Shown: positions 51,151 through 62,063 of the stretch, one piece after another
How positions within the stretch are numbered: the first letter of the stretch is position 1
Layout: each line of letters opens with the position of its first letter
DNA from: Astropecten irregularis
Taxonomy: Eukaryota; Echinodermata; Asteroidea; Paxillosida; Astropectinidae
Reading direction: 5' to 3'
Assembly (NCBI GenBank): GCA_963971285.1
Contig: OZ020259.1
Span: 4,588,001 to 4,652,000 of the forward strand
Length of the DNA: 64,000 nucleotides
Made by a program: the position numbers and the translations under genes
The notes under the pieces: model-generated
Databases searched by the model: none
Seen by the model: the letters and a program-made list of their open reading frames with translations, nothing else
What the model was told of the DNA's origin: nothing

Positions 51151-54100
51151 GTAAGACTTGAAAAAAAATATCCTGTGAAAAGATTTTAAAATACTGTGAG
51201 TGCATGTTTGATCAGACAAAGTATGAGTGCTGTCCTGTGACCTTTACCAATCATGTTTTGTGCCTTTAAAGGTAGTATCATACTTTGGTAAGACACCAAA
51301 ACAGAAATGTTCACAGATTTTCCGCCTGAACTGGTGTATTGATCCAGAAATTAGCAAAACAACGACCGAAAATCTTTTTGATCTTTTAAAAGACACAGGC
51401 ATGCAACTTTTCCTCGGATCAGCTGATTTCCTATTTTTCACTTTGGTACTCTTGTTATTGAAAAGTGGAAAACACTGTACAAAGTACATGGTAAAGATCG
51501 GAATTTCCTCTTTCTTTGGAAAGTCCAAGTTGCATGTCTGAAAAGATCAAAAATAAAAGAGAAAAGACTTAAGAAATACTGTGGCCGTTTTTCACTGTTT
51601 TCTCAAAAAGTGGGCACCGTATGGGACAGACATTTTCACAGCTGACTGTTACTGCATCTTCCTTGATATTTTTGTCCATGAATCTGTATTTTCTTTGACA
51701 AAAATCAAAGTATGGAGTTACATTTTAAAGGTACTGTACATTGGTATATAAGGACCATGTTACACGAGGCAATTTTTCTAGACAACTTGGAGGCAACCAA
51801 GTACACCACATACCAGAGGAAAGTCTTGGTAGAACAAAAGTCACTTTTCTGTCAGTTTCTCACTATCCCCTATAAAATTCAATCAAGATTGAAAGATGAA
51901 TGTTATTTCTTGTTGGAGATTGCCTGGAACTGATTGCCTGTACATTGCCTTGTGTGACTCAGACCTAAGAGTGATACTGGTATGGAAGAAGGTTTGTTTT
52001 TGCCTGCTCAGAAATTCACAACTCATCATCATGTCAGTGTTGTGGTAATCCCTTTGGCTCGCAGGTGCTTGTTCAGCCTCGGCCCTCGGCAGCAGGAAAC
52101 AGATCCAGTCATTGGAAGGGTCTTGCTTTCACGGGATACGCCCAGGTCATCATGGGCTTGGTCTCAGTCCTCTTGGGCGTGGTGGCCATTGTGTTCCGAT
52201 CCTTTAGTTTCCAAGTCGGGCATCCAATTTGGAGTGGTGTATGCGTAAGTATCCCATGTATATACACATGCAGGGCTTTCAATTTTTTTTTTGTCTTGAT
52301 ATAAATTAAATTGGAAATTTTATGTCTTAAAATGATGCTTGGAGTTTGGAGGGTCTGACGCATTTCGATCCTAGCAGAATCTTTCTCAAAGGCTAAATGA
52401 TCCTGCTAGGATCGAAACGCATCAGGCCCTCCTAACTCCAAGCATTTCAAAATTTCACGTCATTATTTGTCTGATGAGCAGTTTGCTGCAGTTCATAACT
52501 TGTATTGTCTTAAAATGATGTTTAAAATCTTGGGTTGACTTCTTGAAGCCCTACGGTCAATCGTAACTCTAGTTACGAAGGATAACCCATGGTATCCTAC
52601 AATTGATCCTGTGATAGTGCTAGGACCAAAATACGTCAGGCCCTCCTATCTCCTAACTTTTTACAAATTTAAGGAATTTTTTTTGCTGATTAGCAGTTTG
52701 CAGTGCTCAGTTTATTACTTGTATTAAATCCTTTAAGAATGATCCTGCTAGGATCGAAAAGTGTCAGGCCCTCCTAACTCCAAGATTTGTTTTTGTTGCG
52801 TTGCAGTTTTTCATCGTTGCGGGAATGTTTGGCATAGCAGCTGGAAGAAAGAAAACTAAAAGTCTGGTAAGACCGAACTTCCCCTGATAGGTCTGACTTT
52901 GGTTTGTTTCAACTTTATTTTATTAGCTATAGGGAGAGAAACTTGAAAACCAGTCAGGCTACTGATAAGCCTGGCCAGGCTCAGGCTTTGCTCGGGCTCT
53001 GCAGCTTCTGTCATCCAGTTTGAGCCAAACAGTAGCCACATGAAGGACTTAATGTGGGCAGAGGCACTCTCATAGATCTTTAGCACCAAAAACCTTGGTT
53101 AATAAAATCAGTATGGCAGCCAAAACTCCTTTGTGAATATTATGCTCAGCAAGCAATGGCTGAATGCAAGTCAAAAGCAGTAAACATCACATGAGAATTT
53201 GGTTGGTAATCCTGTTTGATCAAGGAAGACTTTTCATGCTTAAGCAAATTTTGTGCTTAAGCAGCTCAAAATGTGAGGAATCAAGCCATTGAAAAAAAAA
53301 AAACTGTACACCTTTTTTTTAAAGTCTGAGTTGCATGCCAGGGGTCAAGTTCATGAAGTCCTACGATTGATCGTCGTATCCTACGACTTCAACGGAGGAC
53401 CGCAATGCATCATAAGTCCTACTCTCTCTCTAGGGGATCGTCCTCAGACGAGCCTTCCATCGTCGCTTCCAGTCATTCCGGTTTTCGATACTTCCTGCCA
53501 GCTCCCTGGTGCTTTGCACTCCTGCGTCCTTCTTGAGAATGTCCAGATATGTTATTGTGGGATGTCCTCGTGCCCGGTGCCCATGCACTGGTTCCCAAAG
53601 CACCAGTTTGCTGGCCGGCAGCTCTTGGTGTCTTTGGCAGTATCCAGCAAATCTCATTCTCCTGGCAGCTATAAGTCCTACGATTGATTGTAAGTTAGGA
53701 TGAGTTTGGTGAAGTCGACCTCTGGTTTGTTTGTTGTTGTTTATTTTTGTTTGTTTGTTTGTTTTTCCTGCCTGCAGGTGGTAGTGTACCTGGTTCTGGC
53801 TATCATCGCTGCAGTTGTTGCTGGTACTGTGGTCATAATCGCTGCCATTAGCTTAGCATCCGCGTGGTATTACTGCCCAGACTATGCCTACAGTAACCCG
53901 TATGGTTTCGGGTACGAATTCTTCGATCGGAATGGATGTTCCTCGTCAAGGGTAATAACTAAACCCACCTCATGCCTCTTTAAAGGTACTATCATACTTC
54001 GGTAAGACACCAAAACAGAAATTTTTGCAGATTCACCTACATGTATAGCTTACAGGGCATAAAGATGGTGATGGTAGAAAAATGTTTTACGCCTGAAATG

Positions 54101-57100
54101 GTGTATTTATCCCGAAATTAGTCAAACAATGACCGAAAATATTTTTGATCTTTTAAAAGAACACAAAGAAAAGAAAAATAAGATATACTGTGGCTGTTTT
54201 TCTCTGTTTTCTCAAAAAGTGGGCACCGTATGGAACTGAAATTTCCACAGATGACTGTTACTGTATCTTCCTTGATATTTTTGCCCATGAATCTGTATTT
54301 CTTTGATTAAAACCAAAGTATGATATTACCTTTAAGAATAAAGATGTTTTGACCGATCGGAAGATAGTTTGACAAGCTGTGGTTGTGGATGGGGAAGGGC
54401 GGCTACTCTGTTTGTTTCACATGGGGATCTATCTTTGGTCAATTTCACGGAGCCATACGATCGACTGTAAGTCGTGATGAAGGATACACCCCCCCTCCTC
54501 CCGCAGGTTTTCATTTTCTGGCGAGCTGCGAAGCAAAGCGAAGCCTATGTAGTAGTACCGGTCGTCCCGTCCGTCGGGCCGTTCGGCCATCCGCGTGAAA
54601 TGTTTAAGTTTTTTAGTATGTGCTTGAACCCCAATTTTATTTTTGAATGGGTGCGTTGTCCAAAATAATGTTGTTAATATTGTAAATGAAAAATGTTGAA
54701 GTTTTTTCTGTTGTTTCAAAATGTTGAAGTTTTTTCTGTTGTTTTTTTTTCTTTATGGGTGTGTGTGTGTGATGGATGGGTGTTTGCTATCATGTTTGTA
54801 ATACGTAAGGCTGCAGCGAGCCATGACAGCCTGTAGTTATATATGTGTATGTATGTATTTGTGCACAAACGTATATGGAAGTATGACCCAGCTACAGGAT
54901 CATACCCCCAGGTCTGAGGACGTGTCTACGCTACTTACCTCAACAGCACAGTTTGTTTTTCCTTTGCGTCTTGCGTGCCCCGTAAAAAGTGCCGTCTGGG
55001 GCACTTGCCCCCCCCCCACCCTTGCCCCCCAAAAAATCCTAGATACGCTACTGACCACTGTGAATCTAAAGCAGAACAGGGGCCAATTTCATAGAGCTGC
55101 TTAAGCACAAAAACTGCTTAAGTAATGAAAAATCTTCCTAAGATCAAACAGGATTGCCAACCAAATTTGCATGTGATGTTTACTGCTTTTGACTTGTATT
55201 CGGCCATTTTTTGCTAAGCATAACATTCACAAGGAGTTTTGGGCTGTTGTACTGATTTTGTTTACCAAGGCTTTTGGTGCTTAACCAAACTTTGGTGCTT
55301 AAGCAGCTCTATGAAATCAGTTGGACCCTGGTACATTTCTAACCAATACTGCCCTTGTGAAGACACGGACATGACATTATTACTGACAATTCTGTTCTTT
55401 ACTTGTTTGCCGCCCTCTATCATAGGGAAGTCGTCTGGCCATCAGTGGTCTGATCCTGCTGACTGGTTTAGCCGAGACAGTATTCGCAGTCGTTGGAGCA
55501 TCGTTCACCTGCACAAGACTGTGCTGCAGAAAAGATAACTCCCGTTCTGTGGTAAGTATCAACCCCTAGGCTATTGTTTTCACAGAATTTTATGTTTGGT
55601 GTCAGAGCCATAGCCGGAGCTTGAGCCATAGCCGAAGTTAGAGAAAGGCTCTGAGTCATCCTAGTCTATGTGATAGACGCACTCGCCGAACAGCGAGCGA
55701 GCGTCTATCACATGCGCGCAGATCACCTGATGAATTATGTAAACCAACCCAGCACTGACCGCTCTTAAGTTTTGACTATTAATCAGGGGGCATGTACATT
55801 GTACTATCATACCGTTTGGCAAGCGCGTCTATCACTAAAATAGCTGCTGCCACGCGGACGTGCGAAATTGACCAATCAACATCCTCCATCACGATCCTGA
55901 TGGAAATATTCTCAATAACGGATCTGATTGGCTGATGTGCCACGTTGCATATAATTTGCATGCACGCATGTATCAGACGTTCGTACGTTGTGGCACGGAG
56001 TAGAATGGGTGATACTCAGTCATCCATGCCCTTTTGACATTTCAAACTCAAACCCCATTTTTTCAGTCGAGCATTTTCAAATTAAGCCCTTTGTATGTGA
56101 CTTGAATTGCATTTAAAGGTACTATCATACATTGGTGGCATGCTGAAACTGAAATCTCCACGGATTTACCTTTAACTTTTACAGGGTATAAATATGGTGA
56201 TGGTAGGCCTGTATCGTTAAAATTATTCTTCCTGAAATGCTGTATTTATCCAGAAAAGAGTAAAACCAATTGACCATACAGTATTTCTCTGAAAAGATTG
56301 TAAAAAATACCGTGATAATTTTTCACTGTTTTTTTTTTTAAAAAGGTGGGCACCAAATGGGACTGGAAATTTCACAGATGACTGTTACTGTATCTTTCTT
56401 GATATTTTGGGCTGTGAATCTGCATTTCTTAAAAAAAAAAAAAAATGAAAATGACCTTTAAGATGAGTTGTCAATATCGCCATGGTGATTTCTATTGTGA
56501 CATCACACTTTACTTAGCAACTGAGATTGATTCAAGACTGAAGATTGACCTTGAAATACTTTGTGGAAACTGACCCTAGGTACATGTAATTGCCTAAGTT
56601 GATATTATTTTAAACAATTTATCTCGACATATTGGTTGTGTGTTTTTTTTTCGGCCAGGTGCAGTACCAGAGTGCCCCTCAGATCGTTGTAGCTGGACAG
56701 CCACCTGGTGCCGTCCAGTATGTCTTTGCATCACCTCAACAGCTTGTTCCTCGGCCCGGTAAGCCTGTCCAATCAACGCCCTCGCTCCTGGGCCCAATTT
56801 CATGAAATCCGTTATACCGTTAGCAAAAATTCTTCGCTTACGGTAGCAGACTGTTTTGGGTTACGATTTATAGCGTATTTCACGGAAGAGTTTTCTTGTT
56901 GGTAACGGTAAGCAAGGAATTTGTGCAGAATGCATACAACAGCGCATTAGCAGAAAATAATCACGGTTACTCTAGAAATTCTTTGCTAACCGAAAGGTCT
57001 TGCTTACGGATTCCATGAAATAGATTTCACGCGTAGCAGTGCCTGTTGTTGTGTTCCAGTTGCTTTATTAGCAAAGACAATACGACTGTTTGTCTAACCA

Positions 57101-57953
57101 TGGAACTGACTAGGTTGTACATGACTGCATTATACTGTTGTTGTTTTACATGTGTTCAATGGTGCACTCAATATACAGTGCATACACTATGTACATGTAC
57201 GTTGTATACGTAACCAAGGACAGTCTTTTAGTAAACTAGTTCAAGTCCTTCTATTACACCACAACACGTGTAAGCACAAAAACAGGCCGTAACGGATTCC
57301 TTGAAATTGGCCCCTGATCATATCAGGCCTCGTTTGTTCACTGAGCCACAAAAGAAACGCAAACGCACTTTTAACTTATTGTCATTTAAAGGTATAATAC
57401 ATGATTGGTAAAGGTCACGAACAGCACGCATACTTTGTCTGATCCAATATGTGCATAACATGATAAACCTGTGGAAATATGAGCTCAATCGGACATCCGA
57501 GTCACAAGAAAATGATGAAAAAATGACTGAATATTTCTTATTAGAAGCAAAGAACTCCTTGATTTTACCCTCAGAAGGTTTGACTTTGTGTGTATCCTCC
57601 GTATTTCTTATCCAGGTAATGTCATGTACATGGGCCAACCTGTTGCAGTTCCCAATCAGCCACAGTTCCAACCTCTACTGCAACACCAGGGTCAGGTCTC
57701 GTACCAGCCTCCCCCACAGGCTCCACCCCAGTACCAGCAGGCCTACCCCCAGGGTCCAGTCCAGGCCTACCCCCAGGGTCCAGTCCAGGCCTACCCCCAG
57801 GGTCCAGTCCAGCCTACCGTCACGATGATGCAAGCCCAAGGCCAAGGTCTGGCTGAGGCTTCTGCACCAGTGGATGGCAGCACCGCGGTGGCAGCTACGA
57901 CCAAAGTGTCCAAATTACCCGAAGACCACGACAGCAAGCCACTCATTACCTAA
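51064..57953 (+). CDS. MS4A/CD20-like four-pass membrane protein, gene C (7 coding exons, long repeat tail)
   Basis: Spliced CDS: 51064-51150, 52065-52244, 52807-52866, 53778-53951, 55426-55551, 56659-56758, 57616-57953, giving 354 aa. Intron phases match genes A and B (0,0,0,0,0,1), so all three share one ancestor. TM segments lie at about 50-72, 84-102, 110-138 and 171-195. The TM2 entry PIWSGVCFFIVAGMFGIAA matches the family pattern. The extracellular loop is larger (about 29 residues, Tyr-rich) with Cys142 and Cys163. A C-x3-C-C cluster follows TM4 (196, 200, 201). The cytoplasmic tail (about 145 residues) is Gln/Pro/Tyr-rich with three tandem AYPQGPVQ units (285-308). It ends DHDSKPLIT, in which DSKPLI fits the acidic dileucine sorting pattern [DE]xxxL[LI]. 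That suggests endolysosomal routing (inference). The function is unproven. Confidence 0.82.
51270..51724. mobile_element. TTAA MITE in gene C intron 1, interrupted
   Basis: AGGTAGTATCATACTTTGG after TTAA (51266-51269); right end eroded before TTAA (51725-51728). Carries the element at 51394-51540. Confidence 0.7.
51394..51540. mobile_element. CA...TG MITE, 147 bp, nested
   Basis: Ends CACAGGCATGCAACTT / AAGTTGCATGTCTG, with AAAAGA on each side (51388-51393, 51541-51546). Superfamily uncertain. Confidence 0.65.
52065..52244 (+). CDS. Gene C coding exon 2 (TM1)
   Basis: 60 codons: TM1 (GYAQVIMGLVSVLLGVVAIV) and the start of TM2. Acceptor GGCTCGCAG, donor GTAAGT. Confidence 0.85.
52330..52790. 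repeat. Cluster of GATCCTGCTAGGATCGAAA repeats, gene C intron 2
   Basis: Three forward copies (52397, 52610, 52740) and one inverted copy (52330-52395). The inverted pair forms a long foldback. Confidence 0.65.
52807..52866 (+). CDS. Gene C coding exon 3 (TM2)
   Basis: 20 codons (FFIVAGMFGIAAGRKKTKSL), the same size as in genes A and B. Confidence 0.85.
53070..53271. mobile_element. Truncated GCTTAAGCA-type MITE, gene C intron 3
   Basis: The interior matches 55079-55328 (ACATCACATGNNAATTTGGTTGGTAATCCTG); the outer ends are lost. Confidence 0.5.
53341..53723. mobile_element. GGGTCAAGTTCATGAAG-type MITE interrupted by LINE
   Basis: Ends GGGGTCAAGTTCATGAAGTCC and GGTGAAGTCGACCTC, with CTACGATTGATCG in both arms. 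The LINE fragment lies inside. Confidence 0.6.
53423..53670 (-). pseudogene. 5'-truncated non-LTR retrotransposon (reverse transcriptase C-terminal tail)
   Basis: The minus strand encodes about 75 residues (53657-53430) with RMRFAGYCQRHQELPASKLV and a WEPVHGHRARGHPTITYLDIL stretch typical of the C-terminal tail after the reverse transcriptase domain in LINE polyproteins. Flanked by the 11-bp duplication ATAAGTCCTAC (53412-53422, 53671-53681). Its 3' end carries a GAGAGAGA tail. Only the last 250 bp were copied in. Confidence 0.75.
53778..53951 (+). CDS. Gene C coding exon 4 (TM3 and large loop)
   Basis: 58 codons, TM3 followed by a Tyr-rich extracellular loop with two cysteines. Acceptor CTGCCTGCAG; the donor GTAATA is weaker. 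Confidence 0.8.
53984..54331. mobile_element. TTAA MITE, complete, gene C intron 4
   Basis: 348 bp, ends AGGTACTATCATACTTCGG / CCAAAGTATGATATTACCT with TTAA at 53980-53983 and 54332-54335. A good reference copy for the family. Confidence 0.85.
54975..55054. mobile_element. hAT-like MITE fragment, gene C intron 4
   Basis: C-run-rich sequence ending ATCCTAGATACGCTACTG, the usual right end of G-rich hAT MITEs; the left end is missing. Confidence 0.5.
55079..55328. mobile_element. GGGGCCAATTTCATAGAGC-type MITE, gene C intron 4
   Basis: Left end GGGGCCAATTTCATAGAGCT; right end degenerate (AGCTCTATGAAATCAGTTGG). CTTAAGCA motifs in both arms. Confidence 0.65.
55426..55551 (+). CDS. Gene C coding exon 5 (TM4)
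   Basis: 42 codons, TM4 with a buried Glu (GLAETVF) and C-x3-C-C. Donor GTAAGT. Confidence 0.85.
55668..55716. repeat. TGTGATAGACGC palindrome, gene C intron 5
   Basis: Arms TGTGATAGACGC / GCGTCTATCACA around CTCGCC...GAGCGAG. GCGTCTATCAC recurs alone near 55826. Confidence 0.6.
56117..56457. mobile_element. TTAA MITE, gene C intron 5
   Basis: Left end AGGTACTATCATACATTGG; right end eroded; TTAA at 56113-56116 and 56458-56461. Confidence 0.75.
56659..56758 (+). CDS. Gene C coding exon 6 (tail)
   Basis: 100 bp encoding 33 residues of tail, ends in phase 1 within a Gly codon. Acceptor TTTTTTTCGGCCAG. Confidence 0.8.
56790..57314. mobile_element. GGGCCCAATTTCATGAAATCCGT-type MITE, gene C intron 6
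   Basis: 525 bp; ends GGGCCCAATTTCATGAAATC and GATTCCTTGAAATTGGCCCC; inner CCGTTA/TAACGG and GCTTACGG motifs repeat. Confidence 0.65.
57371..57590. mobile_element. Truncated TTAA MITE before gene C exon 7
   Basis: AGGTATAATACATGATTGGTAA after TTAA; interior matches 59465-59600. The right end is missing. Confidence 0.5.
57616..57953 (+). CDS. Gene C coding exon 7 (repeat tail, stop)
   Basis: 111 codons plus TAA. Contains the three AYPQGPVQ units, encoded by near-identical 24-bp repeats, and the C-terminal SKPLIT. Confidence 0.85.
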
Positions 57954-58040
57954 AGAGGTCAGAGGTCAGAGGTCAGGCTGATCGACGCTTGTCTGGCAAC
58001 ACCAGGAGTCTCCTGATTATGTGTCTATGACTTATTGAGT

Positions 58041-58375
58041 TTAACCCTAACCCTCTGCACCTACTACACAAGACAAGTGCTGCTTACCACACATTACCAC
58101 AGTCTCCACAGGGGAACTGGATATTAACCCTAACCCTCTGCACATACCACACAAGACAAGAGCTGCTTACCACACATTACCACAGTCTCCACAGGGGGAC
58201 TGGATATTAACCCTAACCCTCTCAGACAAGATCTAGCTGCTTACCACACTCTACCACAGTCTCCACAGGGGGACTGGATATCAACCCTAGGTAACCCTCT
58301 GCACCTACCACACAAGACAAGAGCTGCTTACCAAACATTACCACATTTTCCACAAGGGAACTGGATCATAAACCA
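58041..58375 (+). repeat. 83-bp minisatellite, about 4 copies, in gene C 3' UTR
   Basis: Units beginning TTAACCCTAACCCTCTGCAC recur at 58041, 58124, 58207 and about 58281 (last spacing 74). The CCCTAACCC piece resembles telomeric repeat but is only 1-2 units long. Confidence 0.75.
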
Positions 58376-58399
58376 TGCATTACCACACATACCACACAG

Positions 58400-58442
58400 T
58401 GACGTATAGTGGCATTAAGGATACCACTATACGTCACTGTGG
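58400..58442. repeat. Palindrome after gene C
   Basis: 18-bp arms CACAGTGACGTATAGTGG and complement flank a short loop. No flanking direct repeat seen. Could fold as an RNA hairpin in the 3' UTR. Confidence 0.6.
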
Positions 58443-59231
58443 AACACATGGAAAATTCTGCGGTCAACTTTAGTATGTGGATGGGTTAGGGTTTAACGGA
58501 ATTAGCTGTAGACACTTTTAATACATAAAGATGCTGTAGCAATGATTATTACTGCTTTGCATTATTGCATTATGATATTAAGTAATTATAATATCATACA
58601 TTGAAGCTCAAACTTACCCAGATAATTATTGCAGTATATGGCTTGAAAATATGTAATTTAAACCATTTATACCATTTTACTATTTGTAGTACAGTACTAT
58701 TTTTGCGTTTTTCCCGACTTTTCCATTACATTTGTATAGTCAGCATTTTAGCCTTTGAGAAAGATCCTGCTAGGATTGAAACGCATCAGGCCCTCCTAAC
58801 TCCAAGCATTTTATATTAAATTTCAGGTAATTATTTTTGCTGAACAGCAGTTTGCAGCAGTTTATGTATACATGTACTTGTATTAGTCAGCATTTTACTA
58901 TGATAATTTTGCCTCGGACTTCCCGTCATGCCTATGAAATATTAACGAAAAGCAGGCACTCTTTTTAATAATTATCTAGTTGTAGTCAATTGAATGTTTA
59001 ATAATTAACATTTTCCATTTAATATTAATATTGTTCTAGAAGTACTTGTACATAATAACTTACATTGCTTTATATTAAACATCTATTTTTGTAACCCCTG
59101 TTGTGTAGATTTTACCTTCTAATACTATAAACTATATTGTGTCACTGTACAAACAATGAATTTACATTTTATTTTTTACTAACCCTTAAAATGTGAACAT
59201 GTGCAAAAGTGTGACTTTTTGTGTACATTAA

Positions 59232-59601
59232 AGGTACAGTACAAGATTGGTAACATACGCAAACAGAAATGTTCACAGATTTACATATAACTTTACAGAT
59301 GTAATGATGGTGGTGGTAGAAACATACCGTTAACTTAAAAATATTTCCACCTGAAATGGTGTATTTATCCAGAAATTAGTCGCACAAAGACCGAAAACAG
59401 TTTTTATCTCGGGGTAAGATCAAAACAGTTGTTTATGTTTTATTATAAGAAAAATTCAGTCGGGGTTTCGGTTTGTTTTTTCTCGTGACTCAGATGTCCG
59501 ATTGAGCTCAAATTTTCACAGGTTTATCATTTCATGTACATGCTGGATTAGACAAAGTATGAGTGTTGTTTTCTGATCTTTACCAATCATGTATTATACC
59601 T
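59232..59601. mobile_element. TTAA MITE, hybrid type
   Basis: Ends AGGTACAGTACAAGATTGG / CCAATCATGTATTATACCT, TTAA at 59228-59231 and 59602-59605. The left half matches the ACAGAAATGTTCACAG family and the right half matches 57371-57590, so it joins two subfamilies. Confidence 0.75.
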
Positions 59602-59890
59602 TTAAGCTTTTCCATAGATTGACCAACAATAATAAGTACATCAGATCATAGAAACATTTTTATTCAATCATTGTTTTAGTTGATTCTTTTTCTCCGATAT
59701 TAAATATCAGAAAGTAATAATTTTTTTATTAAAAATAATTATTGGTTATTTCTCTTTCTTTGTTGGTGATGGGCAATATGCCGAAAGTAAATGATACCTA
59801 TAAGGGCTGCAATTATATTATATCTGTCTTCTAATAGCTACTTATTGAATAACTTGATTTATGTCTCGCACTTCTTAGTTTAATTATTAA

Positions 59891-60253
59891 AGGTAGTATC
59901 ATACTTTGGTAAGAAACCAAAAACAGAAATGTTCACATATTTATGTATAACTTACAGGGTATGAAGATGGTGGTGGTAGAAACATACCGTTACAATTTTT
60001 CTGCCCGAAATGGTGTATTTATCCAGAAATTAGTAAAACAACGACCGAAAATCTGTTTGATCTTTTAAAGATCAACCATATCGGTGAACTGATTTAAAAA
60101 GATACTGTCGGCGTTTTTCACTGTTTTCTCAAAAATGGGTCGCCGTATGGGACTGCAAATTTCACAGATGACTGTTACTGTATCTTCCTTGACATTTTTG
60201 CCCATGAATCTGCATTTCTTTGACAAAAACCCAAAGAAAGTATGATAGTACCT
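59891..60253. mobile_element. TTAA MITE, complete
   Basis: AGGTAGTATCATACTTTGG ... AAAGTATGATAGTACCT, TTAA at 59887-59890 and 60254-60257. Confidence 0.85.
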
Positions 60254-60445
60254 TTAATAATTGTTTAACTAGGTTTATGCAGTGGTTGAAATTATATTAT
60301 AACAAAAATGTAAAAATCTTTTCGGTAGACACAATAGACATTCTGAAATGCACAATGTACATAATAATTCACATAAGTAATACAGCAAGGTTTAATCAGA
60401 TGTAACGATGAGGAATGCCATGTGCCTTGGAAGATGTAGGAGACT

Positions 60446-60674
60446 ATACGAAACGGAGGCTTAGGCTCAGCCTCAGGCTCTGATAACATGCTGAAAATAC
60501 AGGTTGTGGTTTTTCATTGAAGCCGAAACTCTGTTTTTCTTTTTCAAAGCAGAGAATCTACTTCCGAACCGCAGCAAAAAGCCTCTATTTCGATACCCGT
60601 TAGCTCAAAATGGTTTCACGAAATGCAACCGGAGCCTGAGACGGAGCCTGAGCCCCCGTTTCGTAAACGCCCCT
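60446..60674. mobile_element. GGCTCAGG-rich foldback MITE
   Basis: Left end TACGAAACGGAGGCTTAGGC, right end GAGCCCCCGTTTCGTAAACG. Confidence 0.6.
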
Positions 60675-60731
60675 TTCACATAGGGGGGCCTATTATGATG
60701 ATTGTCTTCAATTATTATTAACCATGATGTA

Positions 60732-60966
60732 CGGAAGCTTAAAATGACCATCCGAGTTTCAGAGATAAAATATCCTCTCTGGGAAAGACGTCTTTCCCTG
60801 GTATGGTTACTCGGAAAGACGTCCCCGATATTTCAGAATGGCGTCTTTCCAAGTTAAAATAATATTAGGGAAATACGTTTTTTCCGAGATCAGAGAAAGA
60901 CGTCTTTCTCAGCCGCCTTTCTGGGATAATTAACTCAGAAACTCGGATGGTCACTTTAAGCTTCCG
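60732..60966. mobile_element. TA-flanked MITE with AAAGACGTCTTT palindromes
   Basis: Ends CGGAAGCTTAAAATGACC and complement, TA at 60730-60731 and 60967-60968. Inside are GGAAAGACGTCTTTCC and GAGAAAGACGTCTTTCTC plus two half copies. Confidence 0.75.
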
Positions 60967-61083
60967 TATTAATAATGTGGTTCTCTACGGACATTATTTT
61001 GATTAAAAAAAAAACTTTGACACGTTCTAGCTGACACTATTTGGCATGTTTGGCAACGGACACCTTTTGGCATGGAGCCTATA

Positions 61084-61313
61084 GGGCCCTCCCTAAACCT
61101 CGGCTCCGGTTCAAGCTCCGGCTCCATTTCGTGAATCCATTCTAAAATAACGGCTATCAAAATAGAGGCTTTTGGCTACACGGTTTGGAAGTAGATACTG
61201 TATTTTGAACTAGAAAACAGAGATTCAGCTTCATTGAAATGCCTCAACATACATTTTCAGCATGACAGGGCCAGAGCCGGAGCCGGAGCCGGAGCCGAGG
61301 TTTGGAAAAAAAA
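61084..61313. mobile_element. GGCTCC-rich foldback MITE
   Basis: Starts TA-GGGCCCTCCCTAAACCTCGG and ends GAGCCGAGGTTTGG, with a GCCGGA tandem (61270-61300). Confidence 0.65.
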
Positions 61314-61686
61314 ACAGAGCAAAGGCTCCATCAAGCCGAGCTAGCCGCTTAATCCAAATGCTGACCCACAGCACTAAATCAACCCGCCTGAAATATATCA
61401 GTAAACATTCAAGTCAGCACCATGATCTAGGCTAGCTTCCAGACAGAATCAATGTAAATATTCTTGTCACGATCTTTGATGATAATAAAATTATACGTGT
61501 TCAAAGAACTCATTGCTATCTATGTTGTTTACAATTTTCTATTTTATTTAATTTTATTATCATTTTTTTTTAAAACAAATATTGCCCAACACAAGGTCCA
61601 AGAGTTCCACTCAAATGGTGAGGGCTAAAGGAAAGGAGAGAGAAAAAACAGCGATTAGGAAGATCTGTTTGCAAGAAAACTATTAA

Positions 61687-62059
61687 AATTCTTCATACTT
61701 CGGTAAGAAACCAAAACAGAAATGTTCACAGATTTACGTATAACTTACAGGGTATGAAGATGGTGGTGGTAGAAACATACCGTTAAAATTGTTTCGCCTG
61801 AAATGATGTATTTTTATCCAGAAATTAGTAAAACAACGACCGAAAATCTTTTTGATCTTTTAAAAGATCAAAAATAAAAGAGAAAAGACTTTTAAGTCTT
61901 TCTTAAAAGAAATGTTGCGGCTTTTTTCACTGTTTTCTCAAAAATTGGGCACCGTATTGGACTGAAATTTTCACAGATGACTGTTAGCATATCTGTCTTA
62001 ATAATTGTTTTCCCATGAATCTGTATTTCTTGGATAAAAACCAAAGTATGATATTACCT
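61687..62059. mobile_element. TTAA MITE, left end eroded
   Basis: Ends ATGATATTACCT before TTAA (62060-62063). Contains a small inverted duplication AAAGACTTTTAAGTCTTT near 61885. Confidence 0.75.
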
Positions 62060-62063
62060 TTAA

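Noticed and set aside
58041-58300. Interstitial telomere-like CCCTAACCC
   Set aside because: Only one to two hexamers per 83-bp unit; explained by the minisatellite.
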